NCBI GenBank assembly: GCA_031772625.1
Contig: CM062818.1
Coordinates: forward strand, 1,283,078,277-1,283,142,276
Direction of reading: 5' to 3'
Length of the DNA stretch: 64,000 nt
Origin: Pinus tabuliformis
Lineage: Eukaryota > Streptophyta > Pinopsida > Pinales > Pinaceae
Made by a program: the position numbers and the translations under genes
Shown here: in pieces, positions 11,841 through 22,804 of the stretch
How positions within the stretch are numbered: position 1 is the first letter of the stretch
How the letters are laid out: every line of letters starts with the position of its first letter
Notes under the pieces: model-generated
What the model was told of the DNA's origin: nothing
Databases searched by the model: none
Seen by the model: the letters and a program-made list of their open reading frames with translations, nothing else

Positions 11841-12461
11841 TGATTCGGATTTAAACAGGAACGCAACAAATTACAGAGATAACCATAAACATAGAGATGC
11901 AGTGGAAATAATACTTCATTTCATTAATATAAAATACTGAAATATGCTTACAAACAACAATGGAAATAAACCAGCTAAGGCGATGGTAGCTTATCTCTAA
12001 GAAGACATGTGGCGGCTACATGCCTCTGAACTGTGTTACAATGAGGCTCGAAGGCCTATTTATTGTTGAGAAACAATGGAAAACCCTTAACATCCCAAAA
12101 GCTAACCCTAGAAGATGAAACACCAAATTGTGGGCCCCGTTTTGGGTAAGTTGGTACATCAATTTCCCAGGGTCGTAACTTTGGCACCCGATCTTCGTTT
12201 GATGCGTACAATAGCTCGTTAGAAAGATCTATCCAAGCACTACAAATTTGGGAAGAGAAACATCGGTCCATGGACCCATGTTGCTCCCAAATTTCCCAAA
12301 AACGTCGTTTAGGGCCTCAAAACGACTTCGGAAGTTCAGGACCTAGAAAACTGCTAAAAATAGTAAATTGTGCTAAAATTACATAAACTAAAAAACTGAA
12401 AGAGACAGTTGTGGGGGTACAAGTGGGATAGGTGGGTGGCCACCAACAACCACCTGGATCA
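11841..12461 (-). repeat. LTR3 of the tandem element (5'-most on minus strand)
   Basis: It is 621 bp, begins TGATTCGGATTT and ends ACCTGGATCA, followed directly by the ATAAT target duplication. Confidence 0.9.
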
Positions 12462-12466
12462 ATAAT

Positions 12467-13036
12467 AGAGTCATGTTTCCTCCTTGTTTTGGGTAGTCCA
12501 GTTATAAAATCTAATGATATTACCTCCCACTTCCACTCTGGTACAAGTAGGGGGTTCAAAAATTTTGCTAGGTGTTGGTGCTTTGCATTCACCAATTGAC
12601 ATCCCTGGCATCTTGCCAAGTATTCAAAAACTTCTTTCTTCATTCATAGTCAAAAAAATTATTTCTTAAGGGAGGTAATCATTTTCTGATACCCTGATGT
12701 GATGTGTATGGTTTTTTGTGGTATTCATCCAATATTAATCTTTTAATATCATCCACAGTTGGAATATAAAGTATGTTTATGTACACTAATAGTCCTTTTT
12801 CATAAATTTGATAATCAGGTTTCTTTATTTGACCAACTTCACTCCTTAGTTTGTCACAAACCTAATTATAATTTTGATCTTTTATCATTGCCTTCTCTAT
12901 TTCTTTAGCAAAATTTATTTATGTTTTTCTCACTATCACCTCACGTATTTGTTTTAAACTCCGACCCAATACATCTTCCATCTCTTTTTATTTCCCTTTT
13001 ATGTGTTTGATGCTGAAAATTTTATATTCACATGGG
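12467..13036 (-). pseudogene. Outer gypsy integrase, N-terminal part (fossil)
   Basis: The minus strand at 12643-12467 reads EVFEYLARCQGCQLVNAKHQ followed by the start of the catalytic core (EVISLDFITGLPKTRRKHDS). This is the end of the zinc-binding domain and the first catalytic Asp region of a Ty3/gypsy integrase. The 12650-13036 stretch upstream should hold the RNase H to integrase linker but is too worn to read confidently. The piece ends at the ATAAT border of the tandem element and at the AAATC border of the copia. Confidence 0.75.
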
Positions 13037-13041
13037 AAATC

Positions 13042-14027
13042 TGTAGAAATTCTCATTGTAGATCACCTGATAATGCAATGTAACTAAAGAAAAATACTTG
13101 ATCTACTTCTACTATCAAACTTGCGGAAGCTTAATCGATTATGAGCAAGATCAAACAGAACACATATAATAGAGAAGAAGAATCAATCACACATGAAACA
13201 CAAAAGAATACTCTGGGGAAAGCCTCAGCTAAAAACCCCGCTATCTGTATTATCATACAAGTGGAAATATCTCAAGATTACACAAAGCTTTAGCTCTCAT
13301 AGCTATCCAGCTTTGAGTACAATCCCTCTCACTGCTCATAGATAGACTAGACAACTCATATGCCTTTCCCTCTGTCCTCCAAGCCTCCTATTTCGTTGCG
13401 CTGTTTTCCGCGGGTGCTCCTGCTGTAACCTTGTGTGACACTGGTCTCAGACACTACTCCAACACACTGTAAAACTGTGCAAATCTCAAGGAATGAATTC
13501 CTTCTGCACGCAAGAGATTTTCTTATAGGAAAATTCTTGCAACTAATAGGACACTGTCCCTGCCTTTAATCTCAACTGGGTCTCCGTCTGAACTAACATG
13601 CATGAGTTATTTATGAGATAATATTAAGTTATCTAGAGTACACTAGTTTCATGCATGCATGCATTAACTAACTGAACTCACAATCAGTTCCACACTCTGT
13701 TTGGAACTAATCTAACAAGACTTAACTCAGTTAACTGAGCTAACTAATTACAACTCAAATACAACTCATCCTTATCTCCTTAATTAAGGTATAACTTCCT
13801 CAATCAAAGGGATAACTGTTGCATGACTTCACAAAGACTTCATGTTTGAACTTCTCCAATTAATTAACTCAGGATGAATTAATTAATTATTTTTCAAACA
13901 GCTGGTGAGACTAAATTCGAATTTTAATTTTCAACTTTAATTCAAGGACAAATTAAAATTGGAATATATCCTGAAATTCTATCCATAGCAATGCTATTTT
14001 TAGCATTTCTTGTTGCTATTTTCAACG
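13042..14027 (-). repeat. 3' LTR of the copia element
   Basis: It is 986 bp, TGTAGAAATTCT to TATTTTCAAC. It matches 31151-32136 base for base in layout, with scattered differences. On the minus strand it is preceded by the polypurine tract at about 14028-14037. Confidence 0.92.
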
Positions 14028-14311
14028 CTCCCCCTCAACAAGAAATGGATTATCTGCCACCCTGATCCTGTCTCTATTGGACTCGAATTTACACTTTGAC
14101 AATGCCTTAGTCAAAATGTCAGCATCTTGCTCCTCGGTCGAAATATACTGCAACAACATGATCCTCCTCGCCACACAGTCTGTGAGATGATGATACCGAA
14201 TGTCGATATGCTTAGATCTGTCATGAAATACTGGATTCTCAAAGAGTTTGATACAACTCTAATTATCACAATAGATCACAGTTGGATCCATCCTCTAATC
14301 AAACAAACCAA

Positions 14312-15599
14312 CTAGAATTTTCCCCATCCAAATGGCCTTACATGCTGCCTGACTTGCAGCCATGTATTTAGCCTTTGCTGAGTTGAGTACAAATGACCTC
14401 TATTTCCTGTTGTACCAAGAAACTGCAGCTGAACCAAGGTTGAAAATTCCTCCTGATGTGCTCTTCTGATATGATGGACTCCCTGCCTAATCCGCATCTG
14501 TGAAGACCTGTAGCTTCACTCCCTCTGACCGTTTGTACCATAATCCATACTGAGATGTGCCTCTTAGGTATCTCAAAACATGCTTAGCTGCCTTCCAAAA
14601 CATCTTGGTAGGCTGAACCATAGCTTGACTCAGCTGGTTCATCGCATAACACAAATCTGGTCGTGTGTTCACTAAGTACATCAGTGAACCCACAAGCTGC
14701 TGATAAACAGTAGCTTCTACTACTTCTCCTGAAGTAGCATCCTCCTTCCTCTAGTTACCTGCTATAGGAGTCTGCATGGGCTTGCACTTCTCCATGTGGA
14801 ATCTCCTGAGTATCTCATTGGCATACTTGCTTTGAGACACAAACAACTCCCCATCCTTCTGCCACACTTCCATGCCTAGAAAGTAGTGCATGAGACCCAT
14901 GTCTTTCATCTCGAACTCTCTTGCAAGGTCCTCCTTGCAAGACATGATCAACTGATCATCACCTGTCAATATCAGATCATAAAAATAAAGAACAATGATC
15001 AATTGCTTACCTTCCACCATGATGTGGTACAAGTTCGCATCCGCTTCACTCTTTGTGAAGCCCAACTCGGTGAAGTAGTTGTCGATATTGGTGTACCAAG
15101 CACAAGGTGCTTGCTTCAACCCGTACAAAGCTCTCTTGAGTCAACACACATGCGACTCATGATTGAAGGTCTCAAAACCTTTCGGTTGCTCTATGTACAC
15201 CTCTTCCTCAATCTTGCCATTGAGGAATGCAGTCTTCACATCCATCTGATGGATCTTCCAACCCATCTGTGTTGATAGTGCCAACATCGATTTGATAGAT
15301 GAGTACCTTACTATAGGAGAAAAAGTCTCATCATATTTGATCCCCTCGACCCGTGAAAATCCATGAGCAACAAACCTTTCCTTATGCTTTTCCACACTAC
15401 CATCAGCAACTTGCTTTACCTTGTAAAGCCAACGGGAACTCACATCTGACTTGTTCTCCGGTCTTGGAACAACATCCCAAACACTATTCCGAACTATGGA
15501 GTCATACTCCTCCACCATAGCATCAACCCAAATCGTCTGTTGCATTGCTTCCTCAAAGGAAGATGGCTCGGTCTCAACACATTCCCCAACAAGGGCCAT
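14312..15599 (-). pseudogene. Copia reverse transcriptase and RNase H region
   Basis: The block at 15599-15141 begins RT with SVWDVVPRPENKSDVSSRWL, KVKQVADGSVEKHKERFVA, MGWKIHQMDVKTAFLNGKIE and EEVYIEQPKGFE. The block at 15128-14751 has MYGLKQAPCAWYTNIDNYF, the palm region, FLGMEVWQKDGELFVSQSKY and HMEKCKPMQTPI. RNase H-like sequence follows at 14693-14312 (GSLMYLVNTRPDLCYAMNQL, VLRYLRGTSQYGLWY). This is the usual Ty1/copia RVT_2 arrangement. The family normally reads it as one polyprotein, and this copy is broken. Confidence 0.9.
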
Positions 15600-15868
15600 G
15601 TATCCAGTGTAACTATTAGGTGACCTCCTCTATCTGCACTGAGAAGATGGTTCTCCCACATTCTCTCTCACACTGACAACAATTTTTCAGCTTCTCTCAT
15701 GCGCTTCTGCCCATCTCTAGAAGACTATGCTTGAGTGGATGTCTCCACTCTCGAAACCTCTGCATGCGGCTGCTCCACATCAGTCTGAGGCTCCTCCTCC
15801 TTAGGAACCAAAAGTTCCTCCACAGCCTGTGGTTGGAGCTCCCTCTCAAGGGAAACTCACATGGCCTT

Positions 15869-16680
15869 CTATTCATCAAACTTAAGATCTCTGTGAACCA
15901 CTATCCTCTTACTGGTAGGCAAATACACCCGATAGTTGTGGGGTGTATTAGTGTACCCCACAAGTATACCCAACTCAGCTGTCAGCTCAAGTTTCTTCCG
16001 GGCATCCTTGGTCACATGGAAATAAACCAATGAGCCAAAGATCCTGAAGTGACTCACATTTGGTCTCTTCCCGGAGAAAGCTTCCTTTGGTGTCTTCATC
16101 CCAAGTATGCAATGCGGGCTTCTATTCTGCAAATAGACCACTGTGTTGCATGCCTCAGCCCACAAATGAAGTGGTAGGCCTTGGTCATGCAGCATCACCC
16201 GAGTTGCCCCCACAATCATTCTGTTCTTCCTTTCGGACACCCCATTCTGCTGTGGGTTATGGGGTACCGTCAACTCCCGTTTAATTCCTTCTGCTGCACA
16301 GAATTCCTTAAACTCTTGAGAGACATACTCTCCACCATTGTCGCTTCTTAAGGCCCTAATCTTCTTTCCTGATTTTTTCTCAACCAAAGCTTTGAACTCA
16401 CAAAACTTTGAGAAGGTTTGATCCTTCTTCTGCATGAAGTAGATCCAACATCTACGAGAAAAATCATCAATGAAAATCATATAATACCTTTGCTTAGCGG
16501 TGGAGGCTGTCGAGAATGGTCCACACACATCTATATGAACTCACTCCAAGATTGCTTCAACTCGACTGTCTCGATCATGAAAGGAAGATTTTGCATACTT
16601 ACCCAAGGTACAACCTTTGCATGTCTCCACTTGCTCAAGTTTATCTTTGGGAAGTTAGGTAGAAATCCACTGCATTATCT
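15869..16680 (-). pseudogene. Copia integrase
   Basis: The block at 16528-15869 carries the catalytic core: MIFIDDFSRRCWIYFMQKKD with the core Asp, then IRALRSDNGGEYVSQEFKEF with the second Asp, then VPHNPQQNGVSERKNRMIV with the catalytic Glu. LGMKTPKEAFSGKRPNVSHF and LVGYTNTPHNYRVYLP follow, typical of the copia integrase C-terminal region. It lies between protease and RT, as the copia order demands. Confidence 0.9.
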
Positions 16681-17595
16681 TCAAGGCCGCATGATGCAAG
16701 TGGCCAACCTTCTATGCCATAACTCGCCAATATCTTGGCTTTGCACCAATTCTGCTTTGGAACTCAATGCAGCACATTCATCTACCTCTAGCTTGTAGAG
16801 ATTCTTCACTTGAATCCCAATCCTCTTGGTCCGACCCGTGGCTATTTGTCTTAGGAACGCCTTTCCTTTACTGAAGACTACATCATAACCTCTATCTTCC
16901 AACATCATGATCGATACCAAGTTTTTCTTCAGTCTAGGCACATACTTTACATCAGTCAGGGTGAAAGGAGTTCCATGCTCCCTCTGAAACACAACCGTAC
17001 CTTCACTTGAAACACAGTACTTTCCATCATCGCCCATCTCTATGCGCATCTTGAGGTCTTTCTCCTCCAAGGTACTGAATAAAATCTTATCGCCAGTCAT
17101 GTGGAATGAGGCTCCACTGTCCAGGTACCAAGCACAACCCACCATCGATGAAACCATACATGATATGAGGGTAAAATCCAATTCGAACTGAGAGGCCAGT
17201 GCCTCACCTTTTGATCCTTTGGAGGATCCCTTCTTGGATTTCTTCAATGGACAATTAGTTGCATAATGGCCCACCTCATGACAATAAAAGCACATCACTT
17301 TAGATTTGTCAATCTTCTTCCCACCATGGGAAGAACTCGATTTGGAATGGGAAGCCTTCCCTTTCCCTTTCCTTTCCTTACTGGCTAAGGCTAGATTTTC
17401 TTCATCATCATGCTTAGATGAAGAACCATCTCTAGTGCTCCTCCTGATCTCCTCTTGCATCAGATCCGACCATAGTCGTTCCCAATCCAGGAGTTTCTCT
17501 CTTACATTCAATGAGTCCTAGTAGCTGTGCCAGCTCTTAGGAAGACCGAGGAGAGCAAGACTCACCATATCATCAAAGGTTGTCGTGATTCCTAC
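16681..17595 (-). pseudogene. Copia gag C-terminus, protease and pre-integrase domain
   Basis: One long open block (17511-16681) reads, in order: a gag C-terminal helix, a Lys/Ser-rich linker, a CCHC zinc knuckle (CFYCHEVGHYATNC), protease with YLDSGASFHMTG, and the pre-integrase signature GELWHRRLA. Just upstream, near 17590-17520, comes the gag motif FDDMVSLALLGLPKSW. The rest of gag lies at 30621-31138 beyond the inserted Tat-like element. Confidence 0.9.
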
Positions 17596-18037
17596 ACTTC
17601 TGTTGTGGCTAGCAACAACCCCCCTTTTATTTAATTTTAGTAATAAAGCTAAATAAATGGGGACCCTTCTAAAAAATAAAAAACTAGCACTTATGTTTCC
17701 CTTTGAATAAAACATGCTATCATAAACTTAGGAAAACACCCGCTAAACCTAAAAAATTTAAGTTTTATGATAAGTTCCAAATAAAATCGTTCTCTTAACA
17801 ATAAAACATCGCATCACAAAGGATAATGGAGGACATCATATAAACAAACTTCCGAAATTGAGAAAACGCGATGCGAGATCGCGCGCCTTAAAGACCCATC
17901 ACGCATCGCAGCTTTCATACGCCGCAAGTATCACCTAAGGTAAAATATCCCGATCCGGCGATATGCGATAAGGCATCTCACAAATCGCATCTTGCAGATG
18001 CATAAGGTGATAAATGATTGTTGACAAAACAGATTAG

Positions 18038-18080
18038 CGATATTGCGATCTGCGATATTGCGATCTGCAATATTGCGAAG
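18038..18080 (+). repeat. Short tandem GATATTGCGATCTGC repeat
   Basis: The 15-base phrase GATATTGCGATCTGC occurs about three times in a row in the left LTR. The right LTR shows a single shortened form near 28253, so copy number changed after insertion. Confidence 0.7.
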
Positions 18081-18363
18081 CAAATCACAAAATCGCTTTA
18101 TCGCAGATCTACAGGGCTCATCGTTCAATAAAGTTTTTCTCGTAATCCGATACCGAGTTATGGGCATTAATGTCAATTTAATGGTTAGTTGATGGTCATT
18201 TATGAGATAAGATTTAAATCTGATCGAAAGGTTATTTCACGTAGGGTGGTATATTTGATATGATTTCAGAATTAAAGAGCTTTCCCATCACTTTATCTCT
18301 TTCCTTACTTGTAAATTTGTAGGAGCGACAAGCAGAGTAATATACGCAGCAGTGTGCAGAACA

Positions 18364-19551
18364 TAATGGGAAAGAAGGGAAAAGATCCGGTTGCAGAAGA
18401 CAAAGAGATGACGCCCTTATACACAAACACCACTTGTAACAAAGATGCCGACATAACTACTTGGGAAGGCATGTACAGTCTGCTCGAAGAAGAAAAGCTG
18501 AGAGTTATGGAGGTTAAAGCAACAGCAGACTCACGCGGCTCGTCTGAGGCATTAATCACTAAACTTTCATGTTCGTTCTTGCACCGAATAGTGGTAAGAC
18601 CGAAGATTCTTCTATACACAGACATGGTCAAGTGGGTACTGGATAGTGCTGATATAACAAATAGACAATTCAAGACTCGAGGCCAAGACCTCATTGAGTC
18701 ATTCACTACACAATATTTAAGGCTTATGTATCATCTACCAGAGCCGCAGGAAACCTACAACAAGTAGTTTGTGGAGAAGTTTGCCAAAGAAAACGAATAT
18801 TTGGCGGAGTGTACCAAGAGTTGGTCAGCGAGGGAAGAACCATTAAAAAAAAGGCAAAGCGCGTTGACCGAGGCCCATCAAGAATGCGCAGGAGGCGAAA
18901 ATAGCACCTGGGAAGCCCGGATTAGAAAAAGGAAGCAGTTTCTGATGCACGATTAGCGCTAATCACACATCGCTAGGAAAAACCCCTCGAGAAGGAAAGC
19001 CCCCAAGTGTTTGGTTGCATGTAAGCTAGAAAACCACGGGGAAAAGTGCTAAAGGCTAAAGGCAAGACCCACGCTCCAAAACCGATGGTATTTATCGGGT
19101 GCACCCTTGGGCAGTAAGTGGATTTGACTGAAACCTAGCAATTCCATTCAGTGCTTGACGTGTGGTAGCGGAAGAAGCAACTACAGCGACAAACAACGTC
19201 ATTGACTGTGTCAATGAAAACCTGCACAAAGCAAATCTCATTTCAGAGACCGCATCAGGATTTCTCCCAAAGGCACAACAACAGCAGACAAGCTAGAGAC
19301 AGAGAGCTGAGGAAAGGGCAAAGTCTATCAAGAAGTTAACCAAGTTAAATTGGGAAACTTACTGGCAGTACTTGGTTAAACCACACAGTCAATGCATGAC
19401 TCTCAAATGCCTTACGAACTCTGCCGAGAAGATAGCACCAACACTTGCCGATTTTGTTTTCGCAGGGAAACTAAAATTTGAGGTCAGCCAACAAACGCTC
19501 CTCAAGCCGATGCTGAGTGCGTGGGACCATAGAGAACAGATACATAGATAG
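18364..19551 (+). pseudogene. ORF-bearing region inside the left LTR, unrecognised protein
   Basis: An open block starts at an ATG at 18364 (MGKKGK, a basic start) and shows wording such as TTWEGMYSLLEEEK, DMVKWVLDSADITN and LMYHLPEPQETYNK. The composition looks protein-like. A second block ends at the TAG at 19549-19551, with KKLTKLNWETYWQYLVKPH and LLKPMLSAWDHREQIHR. The same two blocks occur in the right LTR (28534-29721). The region is not gag or pol and I know no family for it. It lies entirely within the LTR, about 900 bases before its end. The copy is broken. Confidence 0.6.
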
Positions 19552-20466
19552 TTATTTCCAAATTCAGTTTTAGTTTTAGTTTTGATTTATTTTTTCCTTA
19601 GATGAGGATGGTCATTTAAACCTCCTCTTATATTTTTGTAATAAACTATTTTTAGTATTTAGGAAGTAGTATTTTAACCCCTCTCATGCATTTAGAGAAG
19701 GGTCCTGAAATTTTTCAAAAACATTTCCTCAGAACATGCACTTCTGCACCCTCAGAGGAGGTTTTAATGAATGAATGGAACAAGATTTATTGATATTTGT
19801 GTTTAATGTCTGCTACTGAAATGCACTTTTGTACTCTTAGTAGATGTTGAATTAGGAAGAGATAAATCTATATTGCTGAAGCTCATGAGTAGGACTTGTT
19901 ATCAATGGTACTTTTATCTCTTAATGATTTCTGCTTATGTGTCCAAGTAATATTTTATGCTCAGTTATTTATATATGAAAGCTTGAATGTTTGAGTTATT
20001 ATTTGGCACTTTTGTATGGTAATGACTATTCTGTTTATGCTCAATATATGAATGACTTATTATGCGATATGCTTCTCACAATTGTTTTGGCTAACTTTTT
20101 ATACGAAACAATTCATTTTTATCGAATTCTTTTCTTGTAGCGATTGAATGATCTTTATTACCAATTGTTGTTAGAAATTATTTTAGATTGCATAAGTAAA
20201 AAGTTGAATCCCGGGTTAGTTTTAGACTTAAATATTTTTGTTCATTAGAATACAATTGCATGTTTTAAATTAGACTTAGATTAAAAGCATTTTACTTAGA
20301 AATCTTTAGAAAAAAGAATATTAATCAACACAAACAAATTGGGAAACTGGTCCCATTATCCCCAGTCAGACCCACCATCCCAAACAGAAAAGGAGTTTCT
20401 TTCAAGGTCTGGACTGGGTGGGTATTCCCCTTGTTGTAGACCTGATTTTTAGGGCTTCAACATATT

Positions 20467-20484
20467 TGGCGCTAGAAGGAGGGC
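20467..20484 (+). other. Primer-binding site region of the Tat-like element
   Basis: TGGCGCTAGAAGGAGGG starts four to five bases after the LTR end (TTCAACA). Plant Tat/Ogre-type elements commonly have a TGGCGC-beginning primer site. The tRNA species was not identified here. Confidence 0.7.
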
Positions 20485-20493
20485 CCCGAACTA

Positions 20494-21851
20494 TGAATGG
20501 CTAGTAAATCCAAATCTAAATACCATTCTGAGAGTAAATCGCCCTCAACATCTCCCCCGACTTCTCCATCACATTCCAAATCTTTAAATCCTAAGAGAGA
20601 AGTTGAGAAAACAACAACCACTGCCAAAAACCCAAACATTTCAGAGAAATCTACTATTGAACCTCCTGAAGTTGAATCTTTGATTCACAAACTTCAAGGA
20701 TTTTCCATATCACCAAAAAAGTCTGAATATCTCAAAGTAGTGAGACTTTGCAATACAATCCTTCTCATCTTTTAACCAGATTGTAGAGTGAAAAGTTTGG
20801 CATCAAACCAACCAAATTACCTCTGCCTAAAAGGAAAAGCACAAGGAAATCACCTCAAGGGTCTTATAGTGAGACTCTTTCATCATCAACATCCATTCCA
20901 ACTTCTCCATTGCAAAGTCAACCATCCACCCCTCCACTTCAAATTGTTGTCCATCAGAGTACTGGAACTTTAACATCCTCATCCCTTCCACAAGCGACTT
21001 CGTTTGTGCTTTCCTCTATTAGTAGTTCAACGATGGCCCAAACCCCATGGAATAACCCAGGGGCAGTCTTAATGCCTAACCCCTTAAGTCAATTACCAGC
21101 CCATCCTGAAAAATGGTTGCCTAAGTTTAATCCTGAAGCAGGCATGCTAGCAGAAGAACACATAAACAACTTTATGTTATCAATAAATTTAAATGGTGTT
21201 ACTAATGAAGATGTTGTTGTTTGGCTTTTCCCTTACACTTTACAAGGAGTAGCCAGATCTTGGTATTTTTCATTACCATCAGGATCCATCACTAGTTGGG
21301 ACATTTTCCAAGAGAAATTCTTGACTAAGTTCGGCGATGATAGATCTACAACAACACTGATCAATGATCTATCGAATCTAAAGACTGAATCGAGAGAACC
21401 TATCAAAGATTTTAACTCGCGTTTCAACAAGCTTTTGAATAAAATTCCGACCGCTTCCAAGCCTAGCGAAGAAGTTCGAAGTGAATGGTACATATCTACT
21501 TTACCATCAAACATAGCAATCTTTGTTGATAGGGCTGCCAAGACAACATTGGCTGAAAACATGAAGGAAGCGATAGCAGTAGAGAAACGTATCTTAGCTT
21601 TAGAAAAGAAAAACGATGTCAATGAAAGAAAATATAAGAAGGTTACTTTTAAAGATGATCCTAAGAAAAAGCAATCAAAAGATCCATTTGATTTAGAAGG
21701 ATTACAAAAAGTCTTAAAAACCATGTCTAACGAAATGGTTGACATTAAGAAACAAGTAGCAGAGACTTCTTTGAAAAAGCCCTACAAGCCTTATAGAAAA
21801 AATCCCTCAACTAATTCAAAGCCTCCCAACGCTATAACAAACAAAGAATAA
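20494..21851 (+). CDS. Tat-like gag (fossil)
   Basis: An ATG at 20494 or 20497 opens a Ser/Pro/Lys-rich N-terminal block. The main open block 20910-21851 holds the Retrotrans_gag domain at about residues 55-200 of that block: WLPKFNPEAGMLAEEHINNF, VARSWYFSLPSGSITSWDIF, then KFLTKFGDDRSTTTLINDLS and KDFNSRFNKLLNKI. A Lys-rich tail follows (KKVTFKDDPKKKQSKDPF). I see no CCHC knuckle. Tat-type gag proteins of this kind form the particle shell in the family. This copy is a fossil. Confidence 0.8.
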
Positions 21852-21920
21852 GAAGAAGAAGAAGAGGAAGTTTCTAACAAAGAACCTACTGATGAAGATG
21901 AAGTTGTAGAAGTACAGGGA

Positions 21921-22796
21921 ATGTGGGACTTAATTCTTCCAAACAGAGAGGATCAAGAGGTATTACCAGTTAGTACAGGAAGTAGAAATCAACTCGATCC
22001 TCCACAACCTAGTCCTAAACAGAAGAGCACAAGCTCGACATCTAAAGATAAAGTCGTAGGTAAGAAATCATCACCAAAAGTGACTCAAACAAGCCCAGTC
22101 CAATCCGATCCCTCAACTCCATCAAAAACACTGATTGTTTCTGATGAGATGGAGTATAATATCGTTGAAGATATGAAGAAGACTAGGGCTAACATTACTT
22201 TTCATGAATTGAGCAAATTGAAACATCAACAAAAGATACTTTTGAAAGAGTTACATGCAGTACCCGTTGCACCTCTTCCTGCTACTGTAATCTCACAAGC
22301 TTCTCATGAGATGGGAAAACCTCCAACTAATATGGCAAATAAAGTTGATCTGAATGATATTGATTTAATTGGAGGTAGGTCAAAATCCCATACTCCCCCA
22401 TTCCTTCTTACTTACGAAATTTTCAATAAAAACTTGCATAATTGTTTGGTAGATTCAGGAGCTTCATCTAATATCTTACCTAAAACAATATGTGCAAAGT
22501 TAAATGTCCAACCTCAAAAATATGTAGTATGCATAGTTCAGCTCGACCAATCGCAGGTTGAAGTAATCGGTGAACTAAATCAAGTTACCATAAGGTTGTC
22601 ATCTAATCCAAAGGTATGTCAAGTTATTGATATTATAGTTGCAGACATTCCCAAATTTTATGGTTTAATTCTTAGTAGGGATTGGTCTGAAAAGTTTCAT
22701 GGATACTTTGCGACTGATTGGTCACATATGTGGCTCCCTTACAATTGTAAACCAAATCAGATAAAGGTTGAGCGAGAAAGACACCAAAATACATAG
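21921..22796 (+). CDS. Tat-like protease region (fossil)
   Basis: The first half is a Ser/Thr/Pro/Lys-rich linker. The second half contains the aspartic protease signature CLVDSGASSNILPKTICAKL, followed by a strand-rich stretch ending FYGLILSRDWSEKFHGYFAT, the typical end of a gypsy protease. In this family the protease releases gag and pol products. The next domain downstream is not RT but an extra RNase H. Confidence 0.8.
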   Translation: MWDLILPNREDQEVLPVSTGSRNQLDPPQPSPKQKSTSSTSKDKVVGKKSSPKVTQTSPVQSDPSTPSKTLIVSDEMEYNIVEDMKKTRANITFHELSKLKHQQKILLKELHAVPVAPLPATVISQASHEMGKPPTNMANKVDLNDIDLIGGRSKSHTPPFLLTYEIFNKNLHNCLVDSGASSNILPKTICAKLNVQPQKYVVCIVQLDQSQVEVIGELNQVTIRLSSNPKVCQVIDIIVADIPKFYGLILSRDWSEKFHGYFATDWSHMWLPYNCKPNQIKVERERHQNT

Positions 22797-22804
22797 CGAC
22801 AGAA

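Larger units (their letters stand above)
6479..12461 (-). mobile_element. Tandem three-LTR gypsy element lacking the pol catalytic core
   Basis: The element starts TGATCC and ends GGATCA and is flanked by ATAAT at 6474-6478 and 12462-12466, so it entered as a unit or was built in place. Inside are three LTRs (6479-7101, 9196-9748, 11841-12461) and two internal units of nearly equal size (7102-9195, 9749-11840). Each unit has, in minus-strand order, a gag region, a CCHH/C-like knuckle, an aspartic protease region and an integrase C-terminal segment. RT, RNase H and the integrase core are absent from both units. The primer site next to 11841 is a perfect TGGTATCAGAGC. It sits inside the integrase region of the outer gypsy element. 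LTR1 against LTR3 is roughly 93% identical by eye. Confidence 0.9.
17601..20462 (+). repeat. Left LTR of the Tat-like element (2862 bp)
   Basis: Its edges are TGTTG and CAACA, and the primer site follows directly. The first 400 bases have no recognised match in the right copy. From about 17999 on, it matches the right LTR nearly continuously. Features inside: a CG-rich patch at about 17865-17915, a short GATATTGCGATCTGC tandem at 18038-18080, an open reading region at 18364-19551, and an AT-rich 3' third with ATAATAAAC-like polyadenylation candidates near 19640. Confidence 0.9.

Noticed and set aside
18232-18706. Minus-strand open frames opposite the LTR-borne region
   Set aside because: Antisense shadows. 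They lack consistent composition and do not keep equivalent boundaries in the right LTR.
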